39,827 bases of DNA from positions 106,375 through 146,201 of the forward strand of contig JADGDS010000005.1 in the NCBI GenBank assembly GCA_016744775.1. Reading direction: 5' to 3'. A program made the position numbers and the translations under genes. The notes under the pieces are model-generated. The model saw nothing but the letters and a program-made list of their open reading frames with translations. It was not told the DNA's origin and ran no database searches. Numbering within the stretch: the stretch's first letter is position 1; each line of letters starts with the position of its first letter. Source of the stretch: Candidatus Marithrix sp. (lineage in GTDB: Bacteria; Pseudomonadota; Gammaproteobacteria; Beggiatoales; Beggiatoaceae). Below, piece by piece: positions 32,594-39,827 of the stretch.

Positions 32594-33979
32594 ATGTCAA
32601 TTATTATTCTTATTCCCGGTCTTATTGCATTCTATTATGCTTTGACTCAATCACCACATAAAGCTTTTTTAAAAGTTTATATACCAGTATTGTTATTTAT
32701 ACCTACTTATTATACTTGGGAAGTACCTGCTTTACCTGATCCTAATGCTCAACAAGTGGCGATTTTAGCTATTTTGGGAGTTTGGTTTTTGCGAGGTACT
32801 CCGGGGTGGAAATTTTCATTTACTGATCTATTAGTATTTGGCTTTGCCTTAACACTGATTTATTCAGAATATAGCAATGTTGGTTATAAGGAATCACAAA
32901 ATTTTATTGCCAATGTTATTGGTGCGGTGATTGCACCTTATGTTTTAGCCAAAGCTTTAATTGAACCATCAGGTTTACGACACCAATTTGCTAAAAGCAT
33001 TGTAATTGTTCTATCGGTGGTAACTATATTTGCCTTATTTCAGACCGTTACAAAAGCAGATTTTACTTTATGGCAAAAAGTGTTAGGACAATTTTTTGGT
33101 GGACAAGGTTGGGAATGGCCGACTCAATATCGTTGGGGTTTGCCACGCGCCGCTGGTCCATTTGGTCATGCTATTTTAGCTGGTATTGTTATGGTTGTAG
33201 GCTATCGAATTCAACGCTGGTTACAATGGAGTCAAGCATGGCCTCAACGTCCAGCTAAATTGCAATGGTTGCCAATATCTTTGCCAACTTTATTAACATT
33301 GACTTTGTTTGTAGGAGCGTTTATAACTTTAGTACGAGGCCCTTTAAGTGGTGCTGTTGTTGCGGCAATTATATTGTTAATTGGTAAAACTAAAAAACGT
33401 TGGACGATATTTTGGACGCTGGCAGCTTTATTTATAATTGTAGGTATTCCAGCAATAAGTTGGTTTATTAACTATGCTTCGGTAGATCCAGCACTAGCAA
33501 AAAATGAGAATCAACAAACAGTTGCATATCGTTGGCAATTGATAGAAAATTATGTTGATATAGCGAATAAACGTTTTCTATGGGGCTGGGGGCGTATGAC
33601 ATGGCCAAAAGTTCCTTCTCAACCTTCGATTGATAATTATTATTTGTTGATTTTTTTACAACATGGCATGATGGGTTTAGGATTGTTATTAGCTTTACTG
33701 CTAACTATGATGACGCGCTTATTTGCTCATGCAATGTTACAACCAGTAGCTCAGCCATTAGGTAGCTCGCTAGGTTTTACTTTATTTAGTATATATATTG
33801 TAATAGCTTGGTCAATAGCTACAGTTTGGTTAGGGGAACAAACAATTTATCTATTATTTTTATTGTTAGGTTGGAGTGAAGGTTATTTATTATTTTATAA
33901 TCAAAACTTACAAAAAGCCACGACTGGATTACCGGCAGCACCGCCTCCTAAGTTTCGATTTAGGCGAGTTTTATCGTAA
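32594..33979 (+). CDS. O-antigen ligase/polymerase-like membrane protein (Wzy_C type)
   Basis: This 461-residue protein has about 10-12 membrane helices. The ligase-type features are an Arg-Gly-Pro loop after a central helix (FITLVRGPLSGAVVAA) and a periplasmic segment WGWGRMTWPKVPS followed by IDNYYLLIFLQHGMMGLG. The last is typical of Wzy/WaaL proteins that polymerise or attach surface glycans. It starts 6 bases after the kinase stop and ends 1 base before the next ATG, so it is firmly in the operon. That placement links the phosphorylation system to envelope polysaccharide. A short Pro/Arg tail (PAAPPPKFRFRRVLS) ends the protein. Glycan substrate unknown. Confidence 0.78.
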   Translation: MSIIILIPGLIAFYYALTQSPHKAFLKVYIPVLLFIPTYYTWEVPALPDPNAQQVAILAILGVWFLRGTPGWKFSFTDLLVFGFALTLIYSEYSNVGYKESQNFIANVIGAVIAPYVLAKALIEPSGLRHQFAKSIVIVLSVVTIFALFQTVTKADFTLWQKVLGQFFGGQGWEWPTQYRWGLPRAAGPFGHAILAGIVMVVGYRIQRWLQWSQAWPQRPAKLQWLPISLPTLLTLTLFVGAFITLVRGPLSGAVVAAIILLIGKTKKRWTIFWTLAALFIIVGIPAISWFINYASVDPALAKNENQQTVAYRWQLIENYVDIANKRFLWGWGRMTWPKVPSQPSIDNYYLLIFLQHGMMGLGLLLALLLTMMTRLFAHAMLQPVAQPLGSSLGFTLFSIYIVIAWSIATVWLGEQTIYLLFLLLGWSEGYLLFYNQNLQKATTGLPAAPPPKFRFRRVLS

Positions 33980-33980
33980 T

Positions 33981-34778
33981 ATGTCAAAAAAATTTTATAT
34001 TATATATACAATATTCAGTTTAATTTTAATATTAACTAGTTGGATTGCTTATTCTGCCGCTTGCAATTATGAGCGTCAAACTCAGATTTTTACAGATCGT
34101 TTAAAAGCGGAAGATAAAATTGTAAGTGTATTTAAGCAAATAACTGAGGGTATTTTATTTGGACAATATAGTGGACATTCTAAGGAAAAACAAGAATTAG
34201 AAGCTATTATAAAACAAAAACAATATTATAAAAATCTTAGCATCATAGCTACTGTTAGTTTTTTTATAATGATGCTAATGTTTTTAGTTTTTACTTATAA
34301 AACAAATCTGTTTTTGCCGACAATGCTAATGATTTCATTAATATCCTTGCTAGTTGGATTATTTGCACCGATTTTGATGATGGTTGCTTATCAGGAAATA
34401 CCAACCTTTGGAAAGGTGGTTTTTATGTTTCAATCAAAGGGTATAATTTCAACTCTTGCAACATTATGGGAATCAGATAATTTATTTGTTGCATTACCTT
34501 TGATAATATTTAGTGTAATGATACCTATTTTGAAAACGATTCTAATGGGCATTGCTTTAATTAAACCTCTTGCCGCTAAAAGCATAGAAATTATTAAACC
34601 TTTGGGCAAATGGTCAATGGCAGATGTCTTTGTGGTAGCGTTATTATTAACTTATTTTACGACAAATCAAGATAATTCGACTCATTCAGAAGTAGGGATA
34701 GGATTATATTTTTTTCTAGTTTATGTGATTTTATCAATGATAGTGGCTTTATTGATAGCTGGTTCTGATAAGGTTTAA
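33981..34778 (+). CDS. PqiA-like inner-membrane protein
   Basis: ATG 33981 is chosen: it lies one base after the upstream stop and opens with a membrane helix (FYIIYTIFSLILILTSWIAY). An upstream extension reads over the previous gene. The 265 residues hold a periplasmic/coiled segment (about 25-75) and then four or so helices. The motif KPLGKWSMADVFVVALLLTY is the signature of paraquat-inducible protein A family proteins, together with VALPLIIFSVMIPILKTILM. PqiA proteins work with MCE-type lipid transporters; no PqiB or PqiC is nearby, and only one PqiA half is present. It is the last gene of the operon. Confidence 0.72.
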   Translation: MSKKFYIIYTIFSLILILTSWIAYSAACNYERQTQIFTDRLKAEDKIVSVFKQITEGILFGQYSGHSKEKQELEAIIKQKQYYKNLSIIATVSFFIMMLMFLVFTYKTNLFLPTMLMISLISLLVGLFAPILMMVAYQEIPTFGKVVFMFQSKGIISTLATLWESDNLFVALPLIIFSVMIPILKTILMGIALIKPLAAKSIEIIKPLGKWSMADVFVVALLLTYFTTNQDNSTHSEVGIGLYFFLVYVILSMIVALLIAGSDKV

Positions 34779-34910
34779 AAATAATATGTAGTCCCGAACT
34801 TCATGATAATTCTTATCGATTCGCCACTCTGCTATCAACTTCTTGTTGATCTTCACGGCTAGATAAATAACGATTCTCTACCGCTTTTTTTTAAGAAATT
34901 AAAAGATTCT
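34779..34910. other. Intergenic stretch with a possible gene relic
   Basis: No intact gene. On the minus strand a short open segment (about 34818-34884, reading ENRYLSSREDQQEVDSRVAN then Arg and stop) looks like the end of a lost gene. Confidence 0.3.
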
Positions 34911-34970
34911 AGACCTGACAGGTTTACTCCGCTCCGCTCTGTGACTGCGTATCCAAAACCTGTCAGGTCT
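34911..34970. repeat. Split AGACCTGACAGGT inverted repeat
   Basis: AGACCTGACAGGTTT (34911-34925) and AAACCTGTCAGGTCT (34956-34970) form a perfect 15-bp inverted pair around a 30-base spacer of higher GC content. It is the largest member of the AGACCTGACAGGTCT family in the window. Confidence 0.8.
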
Positions 34971-35024
34971 AATCAAGATAAAAAACGATTACCAACTAAT
35001 TTTATATGCTTCAATTAACCGTTA

Positions 35025-35972
35025 CTAACGTGGCTCAGCCTGAATTACCCTGAATTGCAGTTCCTGATCCCCTTGCATTATCACTTTGTATTTATTAGCT
35101 AAATAATTTACGCTGGGTAAATCAAGTTGTAAATTTTCAAATAAAAGCGCATCTCCGGCAATACCGAAAGCATTGGGGTTATCCAGTACTGCTTGGATCC
35201 CTGCGTTGTAGCCAGTTTCGTAGTCACTATTATTGGAAACTTGTGTCTGTTGCGCTAGGTTTTGTATTTCCGTATTACTCAGGGCGCGACCAAATAATTT
35301 GAACTCATCCAGACTGCCGATAAAAGGGGAATCATCAATATCAAAGCCACCGATATAAAAGAATTCATCAGGTTCTGATTTCAACTCGGCTTGATTCAGA
35401 TCAGTATCCTGCTCAAACAATAAACCATCCACATAAAATTTGTAAAAGGCATTTTCACTATCCCAAACATAAGCTAAATGATGCCATTCTTTCGGCAGAA
35501 GGATTGCGTCCATAACATTATTAGAACCAGATATATTATTAGTCGCTGGCTTGGTAGGATAATCGTAATAAAGTCGTACTGTATTATTGAATCTGGAACT
35601 AATACTGGAACTAGAATCGTAGTAAATATAATGTGCGCCAACAGGATTTCCTTCATAACTTGATACGTTTACCCATACTGAAATGCTATAGGCTTTCAAA
35701 CCATGAAGGAGATCGCCTTGACTGATTTGAATACCGCCTACTCCGGGTTGAAAGCCTTGAGCATATTTGCCAGTCTGAACAAACTTATGTGAACTTAATG
35801 CGCTACCATGACGATTATGACCTGAATAGTCTTTAAGATTGCCGTCAAATGGTAAATAGAGCATGAGGTTATGGTCAATATTTGCCGTTGATCGTTCAGT
35901 AGCAACAACAGTTGCTGAAAATATACTGACTGTAGCATATAAAATGTAGAGAAGAAAATACTTGGTTTTCAT
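35025..35972 (-). CDS. Secreted LamG-domain (concanavalin-like) protein
   Basis: This 315-residue protein has a signal peptide (about 1-24, ending TVVA). The LamG/laminin-G jelly-roll domain spans about 32-235: LMLYLPFDGNLKDYSGHNRH, then AYSISVWVNVSS, EWHHLAYVWDSENAFYKFYV, FFYIGGFDIDD and the domain end SLDEFKLFGRALSNTEIQNL. A C-terminal module (about 245-315) ends FENLQLDLPSVNYL to LQFRVIQAEPR and also survives in the fragment at 6933-7187. Such proteins usually bind glycans or proteins outside the cell. It is monocistronic, with repeats on both sides. Confidence 0.83.
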   Translation of the reverse strand: MKTKYFLLYILYATVSIFSATVVATERSTANIDHNLMLYLPFDGNLKDYSGHNRHGSALSSHKFVQTGKYAQGFQPGVGGIQISQGDLLHGLKAYSISVWVNVSSYEGNPVGAHYIYYDSSSSISSRFNNTVRLYYDYPTKPATNNISGSNNVMDAILLPKEWHHLAYVWDSENAFYKFYVDGLLFEQDTDLNQAELKSEPDEFFYIGGFDIDDSPFIGSLDEFKLFGRALSNTEIQNLAQQTQVSNNSDYETGYNAGIQAVLDNPNAFGIAGDALLFENLQLDLPSVNYLANKYKVIMQGDQELQFRVIQAEPR

Positions 35973-36027
35973 AATTTTTTGTTCCTGTAACTTATAGTTA
36001 GGTGAAAATCATTTAAAAACAATTTAC

Positions 36028-36094
36028 TGTAGGGTCGGTGGAGTTTACGCAACCGACCAACAGCGTTGACTCCAAAGTTATCACCGACCCTACA
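36028..36094. repeat. TGTAGGGTCGGTG inverted repeat
   Basis: 13-bp arms (36028-36040 and 36082-36094) with inner GGAGT/ACTCC pairing lie between the LamG gene start and the toxin gene end. The outline resembles the polA-internal element (TGTAGGGTGGG ends) but the interior differs. Confidence 0.75.
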
Positions 36095-36117
36095 AGGCTT
36101 AATATATAAGATAAAAG

Positions 36118-36582
36118 TTATGATTCATCACAAATAACCAAAACTTTAGCAATCAATTTATCAGATATAAATATTCCCGAGTTTTGAAGTTCCTCTAAAA
36201 AATGTTTTATCTTCTTGATATAGCCCTCTTGTTTAGCTTTTATCAAAATACCCAGACTACCTATAACTTTTATATCATTTAAAATGGCATACTTTTTAGC
36301 ACGATTGTCATCAATAAGCAGTACATCTGCATTTAAGTTTTTATAAAGTGTAATAGCTTCTAATTCACCTAATCCAAGACCTAGCTTTGTAATCTTAAGC
36401 TCCACTGTCTTTACTCTGTTGCTTAAAAACAATTTAAGTTTATCACTTTGGGGCCTTCCAATTTCTGTTACTTCGTCATAAACAGCTTGTGGTATATAAA
36501 GATTCTTATATAATTTTTCTAAAAGCTCTAATTTATCAATAATAGCGAGTGCTATAAGAGCCGAACTATCACCAACAATCAT
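36118..36582 (-). CDS. PIN-domain toxin (DUF3368/VapC-like nuclease)
   Basis: This 154-residue PIN nuclease has acidic residues in the expected places: Asp5 in IVGDSSALIALA, the Glu of GLGELEAITLYK and the Asp pair of VLLIDDNRAKKYA. The continuation KVIGSLGILIKAKQEGYI is typical of the DUF3368 branch, which pairs with UPF0175 antitoxins. That partner is encoded 2 bases upstream. Such toxins cleave RNA and are inhibited by the cognate antitoxin. No truncation is visible, so the pair is probably functional. Confidence 0.87.
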   Translation of the reverse strand: MIVGDSSALIALAIIDKLELLEKLYKNLYIPQAVYDEVTEIGRPQSDKLKLFLSNRVKTVELKITKLGLGLGELEAITLYKNLNADVLLIDDNRAKKYAILNDIKVIGSLGILIKAKQEGYIKKIKHFLEELQNSGIFISDKLIAKVLVICDES

Positions 36583-36584
36583 CT

Positions 36585-36836
36585 CTATATACCTTTTAGA
36601 GTATTTAACTCTGCTTCTATATCATAATCATCAATAACTGGTATTTTATGATTTGAAAGCAATTTCATAAAAGAGTAAATATCCATTTCCAAAAATTTTG
36701 CCCCTTGTGAGATAGATATTTTATGGTTTTCATATAGTTCAAGAGCCAATTTCTGTTTTGCGATCTTAATTAGATTTTGTTTACTCTCATTAATACTCAA
36801 AAATAGTTCATCTGGTATATCTATTGCTAATTGCAT
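36585..36836 (-). CDS. UPF0175-family antitoxin
   Basis: This 83-residue protein has the UPF0175 layout: QLAIDIPDELFLS, then AKQKLALELYENHKISISQG and AKFLEMDIYSFMKLLSNHKI with PVIDDYDIEAELNTLKG. The helix-turn-helix-like centre would bind its own promoter, while the acidic C-terminus would occupy the toxin. It is the first gene of the pair, 2 bases before the PIN toxin start. The upstream AT-rich stretch (about 36870-36915) should hold the promoter. Confidence 0.87.
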   Translation of the reverse strand: MQLAIDIPDELFLSINESKQNLIKIAKQKLALELYENHKISISQGAKFLEMDIYSFMKLLSNHKIPVIDDYDIEAELNTLKGI

Positions 36837-36920
36837 TGTTGCCGCACTTATTTAATTTATGAAGTACTATAATTTTGATTTTATATATTTTATCATATAT
36901 AATATAATTTTTCCTAAATT

Positions 36921-39053
36921 TCAAAGCACTATCATTTCTCTAGGAATTTCTCTGTTCAAAGAGGCTGGTATTGATGATAGTTCTGCCGGTATTTTTTCTT
37001 TTCCTTGTCGCCATCTCATCCATTGTTGATTTTCTCCAAGCATTATCACTACATCTGCTCGTTCTAGTTGGTAAATTATGGCTCGTTCTTTTGATACAAC
37101 GTCTATTATCCATTCGGCTTTTATTTGTACGTCATTTGGGTAGGGGCTGGGGATTATTAGCTTTGCTCCTTGTTGTATGGCTAGTTCTGCTATTTCTATT
37201 TCTAGTTTGTTTCGTAGGGCTGTTATTATTGTTATATGGTATTGTTGGTATTTTTTGAATATGTCTTTGTTATAGTTTTGGGTTTCTTTTGTCGCTAGTA
37301 TGGCTATGTTTATATTTTTACGGACTTGTTGTCCGGGTTTTGGTTGTTGTGATGAGAAGAACTCTTGTAGGTCTTGTATGTTTGTTCTATCTTTTTCTTT
37401 TTCCTGTTCTGGTAGTTGCTCATATGGTACTAGGCAGGGGTGGATTTTGCGGTTGTCGTCTCGTTTTGGTCCATATTGCCAGCCATTTAGTCGGCGTTCG
37501 GCATACCAGCGGTTATGTTCTAGTTTTGCTAGTAATTCTTGGTTTTCTGTTAGATCTACTTGTTGGCTCCAGTTGCTTGGATCTTGTGGTATGATGTATC
37601 CAAGGCTGGCTAGTTTTACTGCTATATGATCCGCCGCTCCTCGATTGGCTTCGCGGTAGGTTTCTGTTAAGTCTTGCCATTTTGTGCCTTTTCCATAGCG
37701 GGCGTTGTAGGCTTTATGTATGAATTTTGCTAGTTTGTCGCTACTTGTTTCTACTATTTCTTGCCAACTACATGTTTGTTGTCCAAAGTGTTGAAGCACA
37801 GTTTCAAAATTGGGGGTTTGGTCTGTGTTTATTGATAGTGCATCTAAGTCTTGTGTCATTGATACATATATTGGTGCTAGTGCTATACGTGTTTGTTGGA
37901 TTTTTATTCGCAATTGTAGGGAGGCTGTTATATTTTGATTGTCTTGTTCATGGCATAGTATAATTGCTGTTAAGTTTTGTCCGTAGGCACTGTTTCCTTG
38001 ATCTAGTTTTTGTAAAAATTCTGCGTCTGGTGTTTGTGTGTTTATGTCAAAGTCGATAGTTGTTAGTTTGCAGATTTTAGTGTCTTGCAAGCCGGGATAG
38101 CGGCTTATAATTTGTTGTCGGCGTTGTTGGGCTTGTGAGTCTATTATTATTATTTCTGGGACTTTAAAGTCTCGATAGTAGCTAGAACTGGCTAGTTGAA
38201 GTAGCAGTTGTTGTGCTTGATGATTATATCCAAATATGGCTACTCTAATTCGATCTTGTCCGCGCATATCTGCATATTGGTATAGGGGCTGGGATAGTAG
38301 TAATCGCCGTGCGGTTAGACGCTGTTTGTTGAATGTTATCACTTTTAAGTTTTGTTGTTGTTTTAGGAACTGTGAATCTTGTTTTAATGATTCTAGCAAG
38401 TTTGGGTCCTGTATTTGAATATGGGCAGATTTGGTGGTGGTGGCTTGCTGTTGCAATATTTGCTGTAAGTTCTTTAGTCCTTGAATATTTAGTAGGTGGT
38501 TTTTATTGGTAAATATAATTCGCTGGGCTTGGTGAGCTGCGGCTTGCAATAGTGTGGCTTTGTCTGTTGGATTGGCTAGTAATAGGCTTATGTTGTTGTT
38601 TTGCATTATGAATGCTTGTTGTTGATCGTTGATTTGTAATTCTATGGCAATTACTTGTTTTCCTTGGGCTAAAGCTGCTAAGGCAAATTGTTGTCCACAT
38701 TGTTGAAAGCCTAGTATTAGTATGTGGTTTTTTTTCTTTTTTAATTGCCAGATTTGGTATTGGTTGATAAATATTTGAAATATTACTTGGGCTATTATCA
38801 TAAATGCTACCACTGTTCCTAAGAATTTGGCTATTGCTAAATACCATGCTCCTTCTGGTACTTGTAGTAAGTCTTGTTCGGGTATAAATAGTTGTATGGT
38901 TCGTGATAGGTTGTCGAATATTGCTATTAGGTTGTTGGCTGGGTATGCTAGGAAGTTGCTTATTAGTCCTAGAATTAGTACTAGTAGGCCGATTGTTCCT
39001 ATAAGTTGCCAGTGTAGTAGGTTGTTGCCTTTTTTGTGGATTTGGTAGTTCAT
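36921..39053 (-). CDS. Membrane sensor protein: double Rossmann (TrkA_N/RCK-like), RyR and SLOG-like domains
   Basis: This 710-residue protein has two N-terminal helices (about 15-37 and 68-92), possibly a reduced ion-channel pore. It then has a TrkA_N-like Rossmann domain (HILILGFQQCGQQFALAALA, about 105-215) and a second one (RVAIFGYNHQAQQLLLQLA, about 270-400). A RyR domain follows (KLEHNRWYAERRLNGWQYGP, DDNRKIHPCLVPYEQLP, about 480-560). The C-terminal region (about 590-700: ITIITALRNKLEIEIAELAI, GAKLIIPSPYPND) resembles SLOG nucleotide-sensor domains. RyR and SLOG domains have been linked to second-messenger signalling in bacterial conflict systems; ligand and effector are unknown here. 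Codons are unusually rich in CAA, and Gln is very frequent. Confidence 0.82.
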   Translation of the reverse strand: MNYQIHKKGNNLLHWQLIGTIGLLVLILGLISNFLAYPANNLIAIFDNLSRTIQLFIPEQDLLQVPEGAWYLAIAKFLGTVVAFMIIAQVIFQIFINQYQIWQLKKKKNHILILGFQQCGQQFALAALAQGKQVIAIELQINDQQQAFIMQNNNISLLLANPTDKATLLQAAAHQAQRIIFTNKNHLLNIQGLKNLQQILQQQATTTKSAHIQIQDPNLLESLKQDSQFLKQQQNLKVITFNKQRLTARRLLLSQPLYQYADMRGQDRIRVAIFGYNHQAQQLLLQLASSSYYRDFKVPEIIIIDSQAQQRRQQIISRYPGLQDTKICKLTTIDFDINTQTPDAEFLQKLDQGNSAYGQNLTAIILCHEQDNQNITASLQLRIKIQQTRIALAPIYVSMTQDLDALSINTDQTPNFETVLQHFGQQTCSWQEIVETSSDKLAKFIHKAYNARYGKGTKWQDLTETYREANRGAADHIAVKLASLGYIIPQDPSNWSQQVDLTENQELLAKLEHNRWYAERRLNGWQYGPKRDDNRKIHPCLVPYEQLPEQEKEKDRTNIQDLQEFFSSQQPKPGQQVRKNINIAILATKETQNYNKDIFKKYQQYHITIITALRNKLEIEIAELAIQQGAKLIIPSPYPNDVQIKAEWIIDVVSKERAIIYQLERADVVIMLGENQQWMRWRQGKEKIPAELSSIPASLNREIPREMIVL

Positions 39054-39074
39054 TTTGTTTTTTTCCTTTATTTG

Positions 39075-39181
39075 TTGTCTGAATCAGAATTTACAGGATT
39101 TTAGAATTGTCAGAATTTAACTTTGATAAATAATTATACATTCTGTTAATTCTAAAATCCTGTAAATCCTGATTCAGACAA
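39075..39181. repeat. TTGTCTGAATCA palindromic element, second full copy
   Basis: The ends TTGTCTGAATCA (39075-39086) and TGATTCAGACAA (39170-39181) are inverted, and the inner TTTACAGGATTTTAGAATT pairs with AATTCTAAAATCCTGTAAA. It separates the RyR gene start from the TPR gene end. Compared with the 7226-7316 copy the arms are better preserved. Confidence 0.85.
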
Positions 39182-39190
39182 TATTGTTAT

Positions 39191-39827
39191 TTATTTTTTA
39201 TTAATTTTTGCTCTACAAGATTCTAAATTATTGCGGACTATTACTGTATTGGGATGTTCTGCTCCTAATACTTTTTCAAGTATTTCTAAGGCGCGTTGGT
39301 AAAGCGGTTCGGCATGGTCATAGTCTCCTTTCGCCTCCAATAAACCCGCCAAATTATTCAGAGAAGTCGCCGTATCTGGATGCTCCTTGCCTAAGACTTT
39401 TTCTCTAATGGATAAGGCGCGTTGGTAAAGCGGTTCGGCATGGTCATAGTCTCCTTTCGCTTTTAATAATGCCGCGAAATTATTCAGAGAAGTCGCCGTA
39501 TCAGGATGCTCCTTGCCTAAGACTTTTTCATGAATAGCTAAGGCGCGTTGGTAAAGCGGTTCGGCATGGTCATAGTCTCCTTTCGCTTCAATTAAACCCG
39601 CGAAATTATTCAGAGAAGTCGCCGTATCTGGATGCTCCTTGCCTAAGACTTTTTCTCTAATGGATAAGGCGCGTTGGTAAAGCGGTTCGGCATGGTCATA
39701 GTCTCCTTTCGCTTTTAATAATGCCGCGAAATTATTCAGAGAAGTCGCCGTATCAGGATGCTCCTTGCCTAAGACTTTTTCATGAATAGCTAAGGCGCGT
39801 TGGTAAAGCGGTTCGGCATGGTCATAG
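39191..39827 (-). CDS. TPR-repeat protein (kinesin-light-chain-like repeats), C-terminal part
   Basis: The minus-strand frame is open from the window edge to a TAA at 39191-39193, about 211 residues. It consists of tandem 42-residue TPR units of the form YQRALSIREKVLGKEHPDTA then TSLNNLAGLLEAKGDYDHAE, ending in a diverged unit (AEHPNTVIVRNNLESCRAKI). This is the TPR_10/TPR_12 type used as a protein-protein scaffold. The N-terminus, where such proteins often carry a CHAT, NB-ARC or kinase domain, is outside the window, so the role cannot be told. Confidence 0.88.
   Translation of the reverse strand, partial: YDHAEPLYQRALAIHEKVLGKEHPDTATSLNNFAALLKAKGDYDHAEPLYQRALSIREKVLGKEHPDTATSLNNFAGLIEAKGDYDHAEPLYQRALAIHEKVLGKEHPDTATSLNNFAALLKAKGDYDHAEPLYQRALSIREKVLGKEHPDTATSLNNLAGLLEAKGDYDHAEPLYQRALEILEKVLGAEHPNTVIVRNNLESCRAKINKK
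39289..39827 (-). repeat. 126-bp tandem repeats with 252-bp higher-order period
   Basis: The phrase AAAGCGGTTCGGCATGGTCA recurs every 126 bases (about 39301, 39427, 39553, 39679, 39805). Alternate units differ at the same few sites, and the units starting near 39405 and 39657 appear identical over their length. So the array last grew by copying pairs of units. Confidence 0.85.

Noticed and set aside
33876..33980. 35-codon N-terminal extension of the PqiA-like gene
   Set aside because: It overlaps the end of the O-antigen-ligase-like gene; ATG 33981 directly precedes a membrane helix and sits one base after the upstream stop.
36971..39048. Several plus-strand frames and one minus-strand out-of-frame frame over the RyR protein gene
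   Set aside because: They arise from the Gln-rich codon use of the 710-residue gene; hydrophobic Leu/Val or Ser/Asn translations with no family resemblance.
39075..39827. CRISPR array suggested by the regular repeats
   Set aside because: The 126-base units are coding TPR repeats without unique spacers; there are no cas genes.

Overview
The window is AT-rich and compact. It carries many unrelated families of short palindromic repeats, and looks like a chromosomal segment of a gammaproteobacterium, most plausibly a filamentous or attached sulfur bacterium of the Thiotrichales/Beggiatoaceae type. That placement is inference. It rests on gammaproteobacterial-looking PolA, DnaQ, XthA and a CpxP/R/A-like set, on abundant WD40, TPR and LamG proteins, on a TerY-type phosphorylation operon, and on a holdfast-anchor-like cluster. 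No rRNA or tRNA gene and no CRISPR array was recognised, and there is no phage or transposase gene.

Layout. 1-6.3 kb (+): the tail of a histidinol-dehydrogenase-family gene, a TRAP solute-binding lipoprotein, an SGNH/GDSL esterase, a MATE exporter, then a Spy/CpxP-like periplasmic protein with an OmpR-type regulator and its histidine kinase. A C-rich palindrome has become the C-terminus of the regulator. 6.3-12.8 kb (mostly -): a small membrane-anchored protein, a LamG fragment, polA, two decayed genes (COG2865-like and WD40), a repeat-dense stretch and dnaQ. PolA carries an in-frame palindromic insertion, and its proofreading carboxylates are mostly replaced. 13-14.9 kb (+): a large unknown exported protein with a good sigma-70 promoter and a terminator.

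15-22.8 kb (-): this block combines polysaccharide and surface-attachment genes. In transcription order it has a curlin-like repeat protein, an exported beta-rich protein, a small lipoprotein, a CsgG/HfaB-like outer-membrane lipoprotein, a tandemly duplicated structured element, an intrinsic terminator abutting the rtcB ribosome-binding site, rtcB, a 45-residue basic protein, a Wzc-like co-polymerase with degenerate kinase motifs, and a TviB-type nucleotide-sugar dehydrogenase. The likely theme is an amyloid-like anchor plus polysaccharide, i.e. holdfast or sheath.

22.9-28.1 kb (+): xthA, a seven-bladed WD40/coiled-coil exported protein, and a propeller/Ig-like/EF-hand surface protein. 28.4-34.8 kb (+): one tight operon. 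It encodes a VWA (TerY-like) protein, a PP2C phosphatase, a ribbon-helix-helix/Cys-module/TM/PEGA protein, a second Cys-module membrane protein, a protein kinase with zinc ribbon, an O-antigen-ligase-like protein and a PqiA-like protein. This looks like a TerY-P phosphorylation triad wired to the envelope. 35-39.8 kb (-): a LamG protein, a UPF0175/PIN toxin-antitoxin pair, a TM/double-Rossmann/RyR/SLOG-like sensor protein, and the 3' end of a TPR gene with near-identical 126-bp repeats.

The strongest candidates for something undescribed are the duplicated structured element plus terminator in front of rtcB, the CsgG/HfaB-like cluster with unfamiliar substrates, and the extended TerY-P operon. 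All assignments come from reading motifs by eye; no database search was run.
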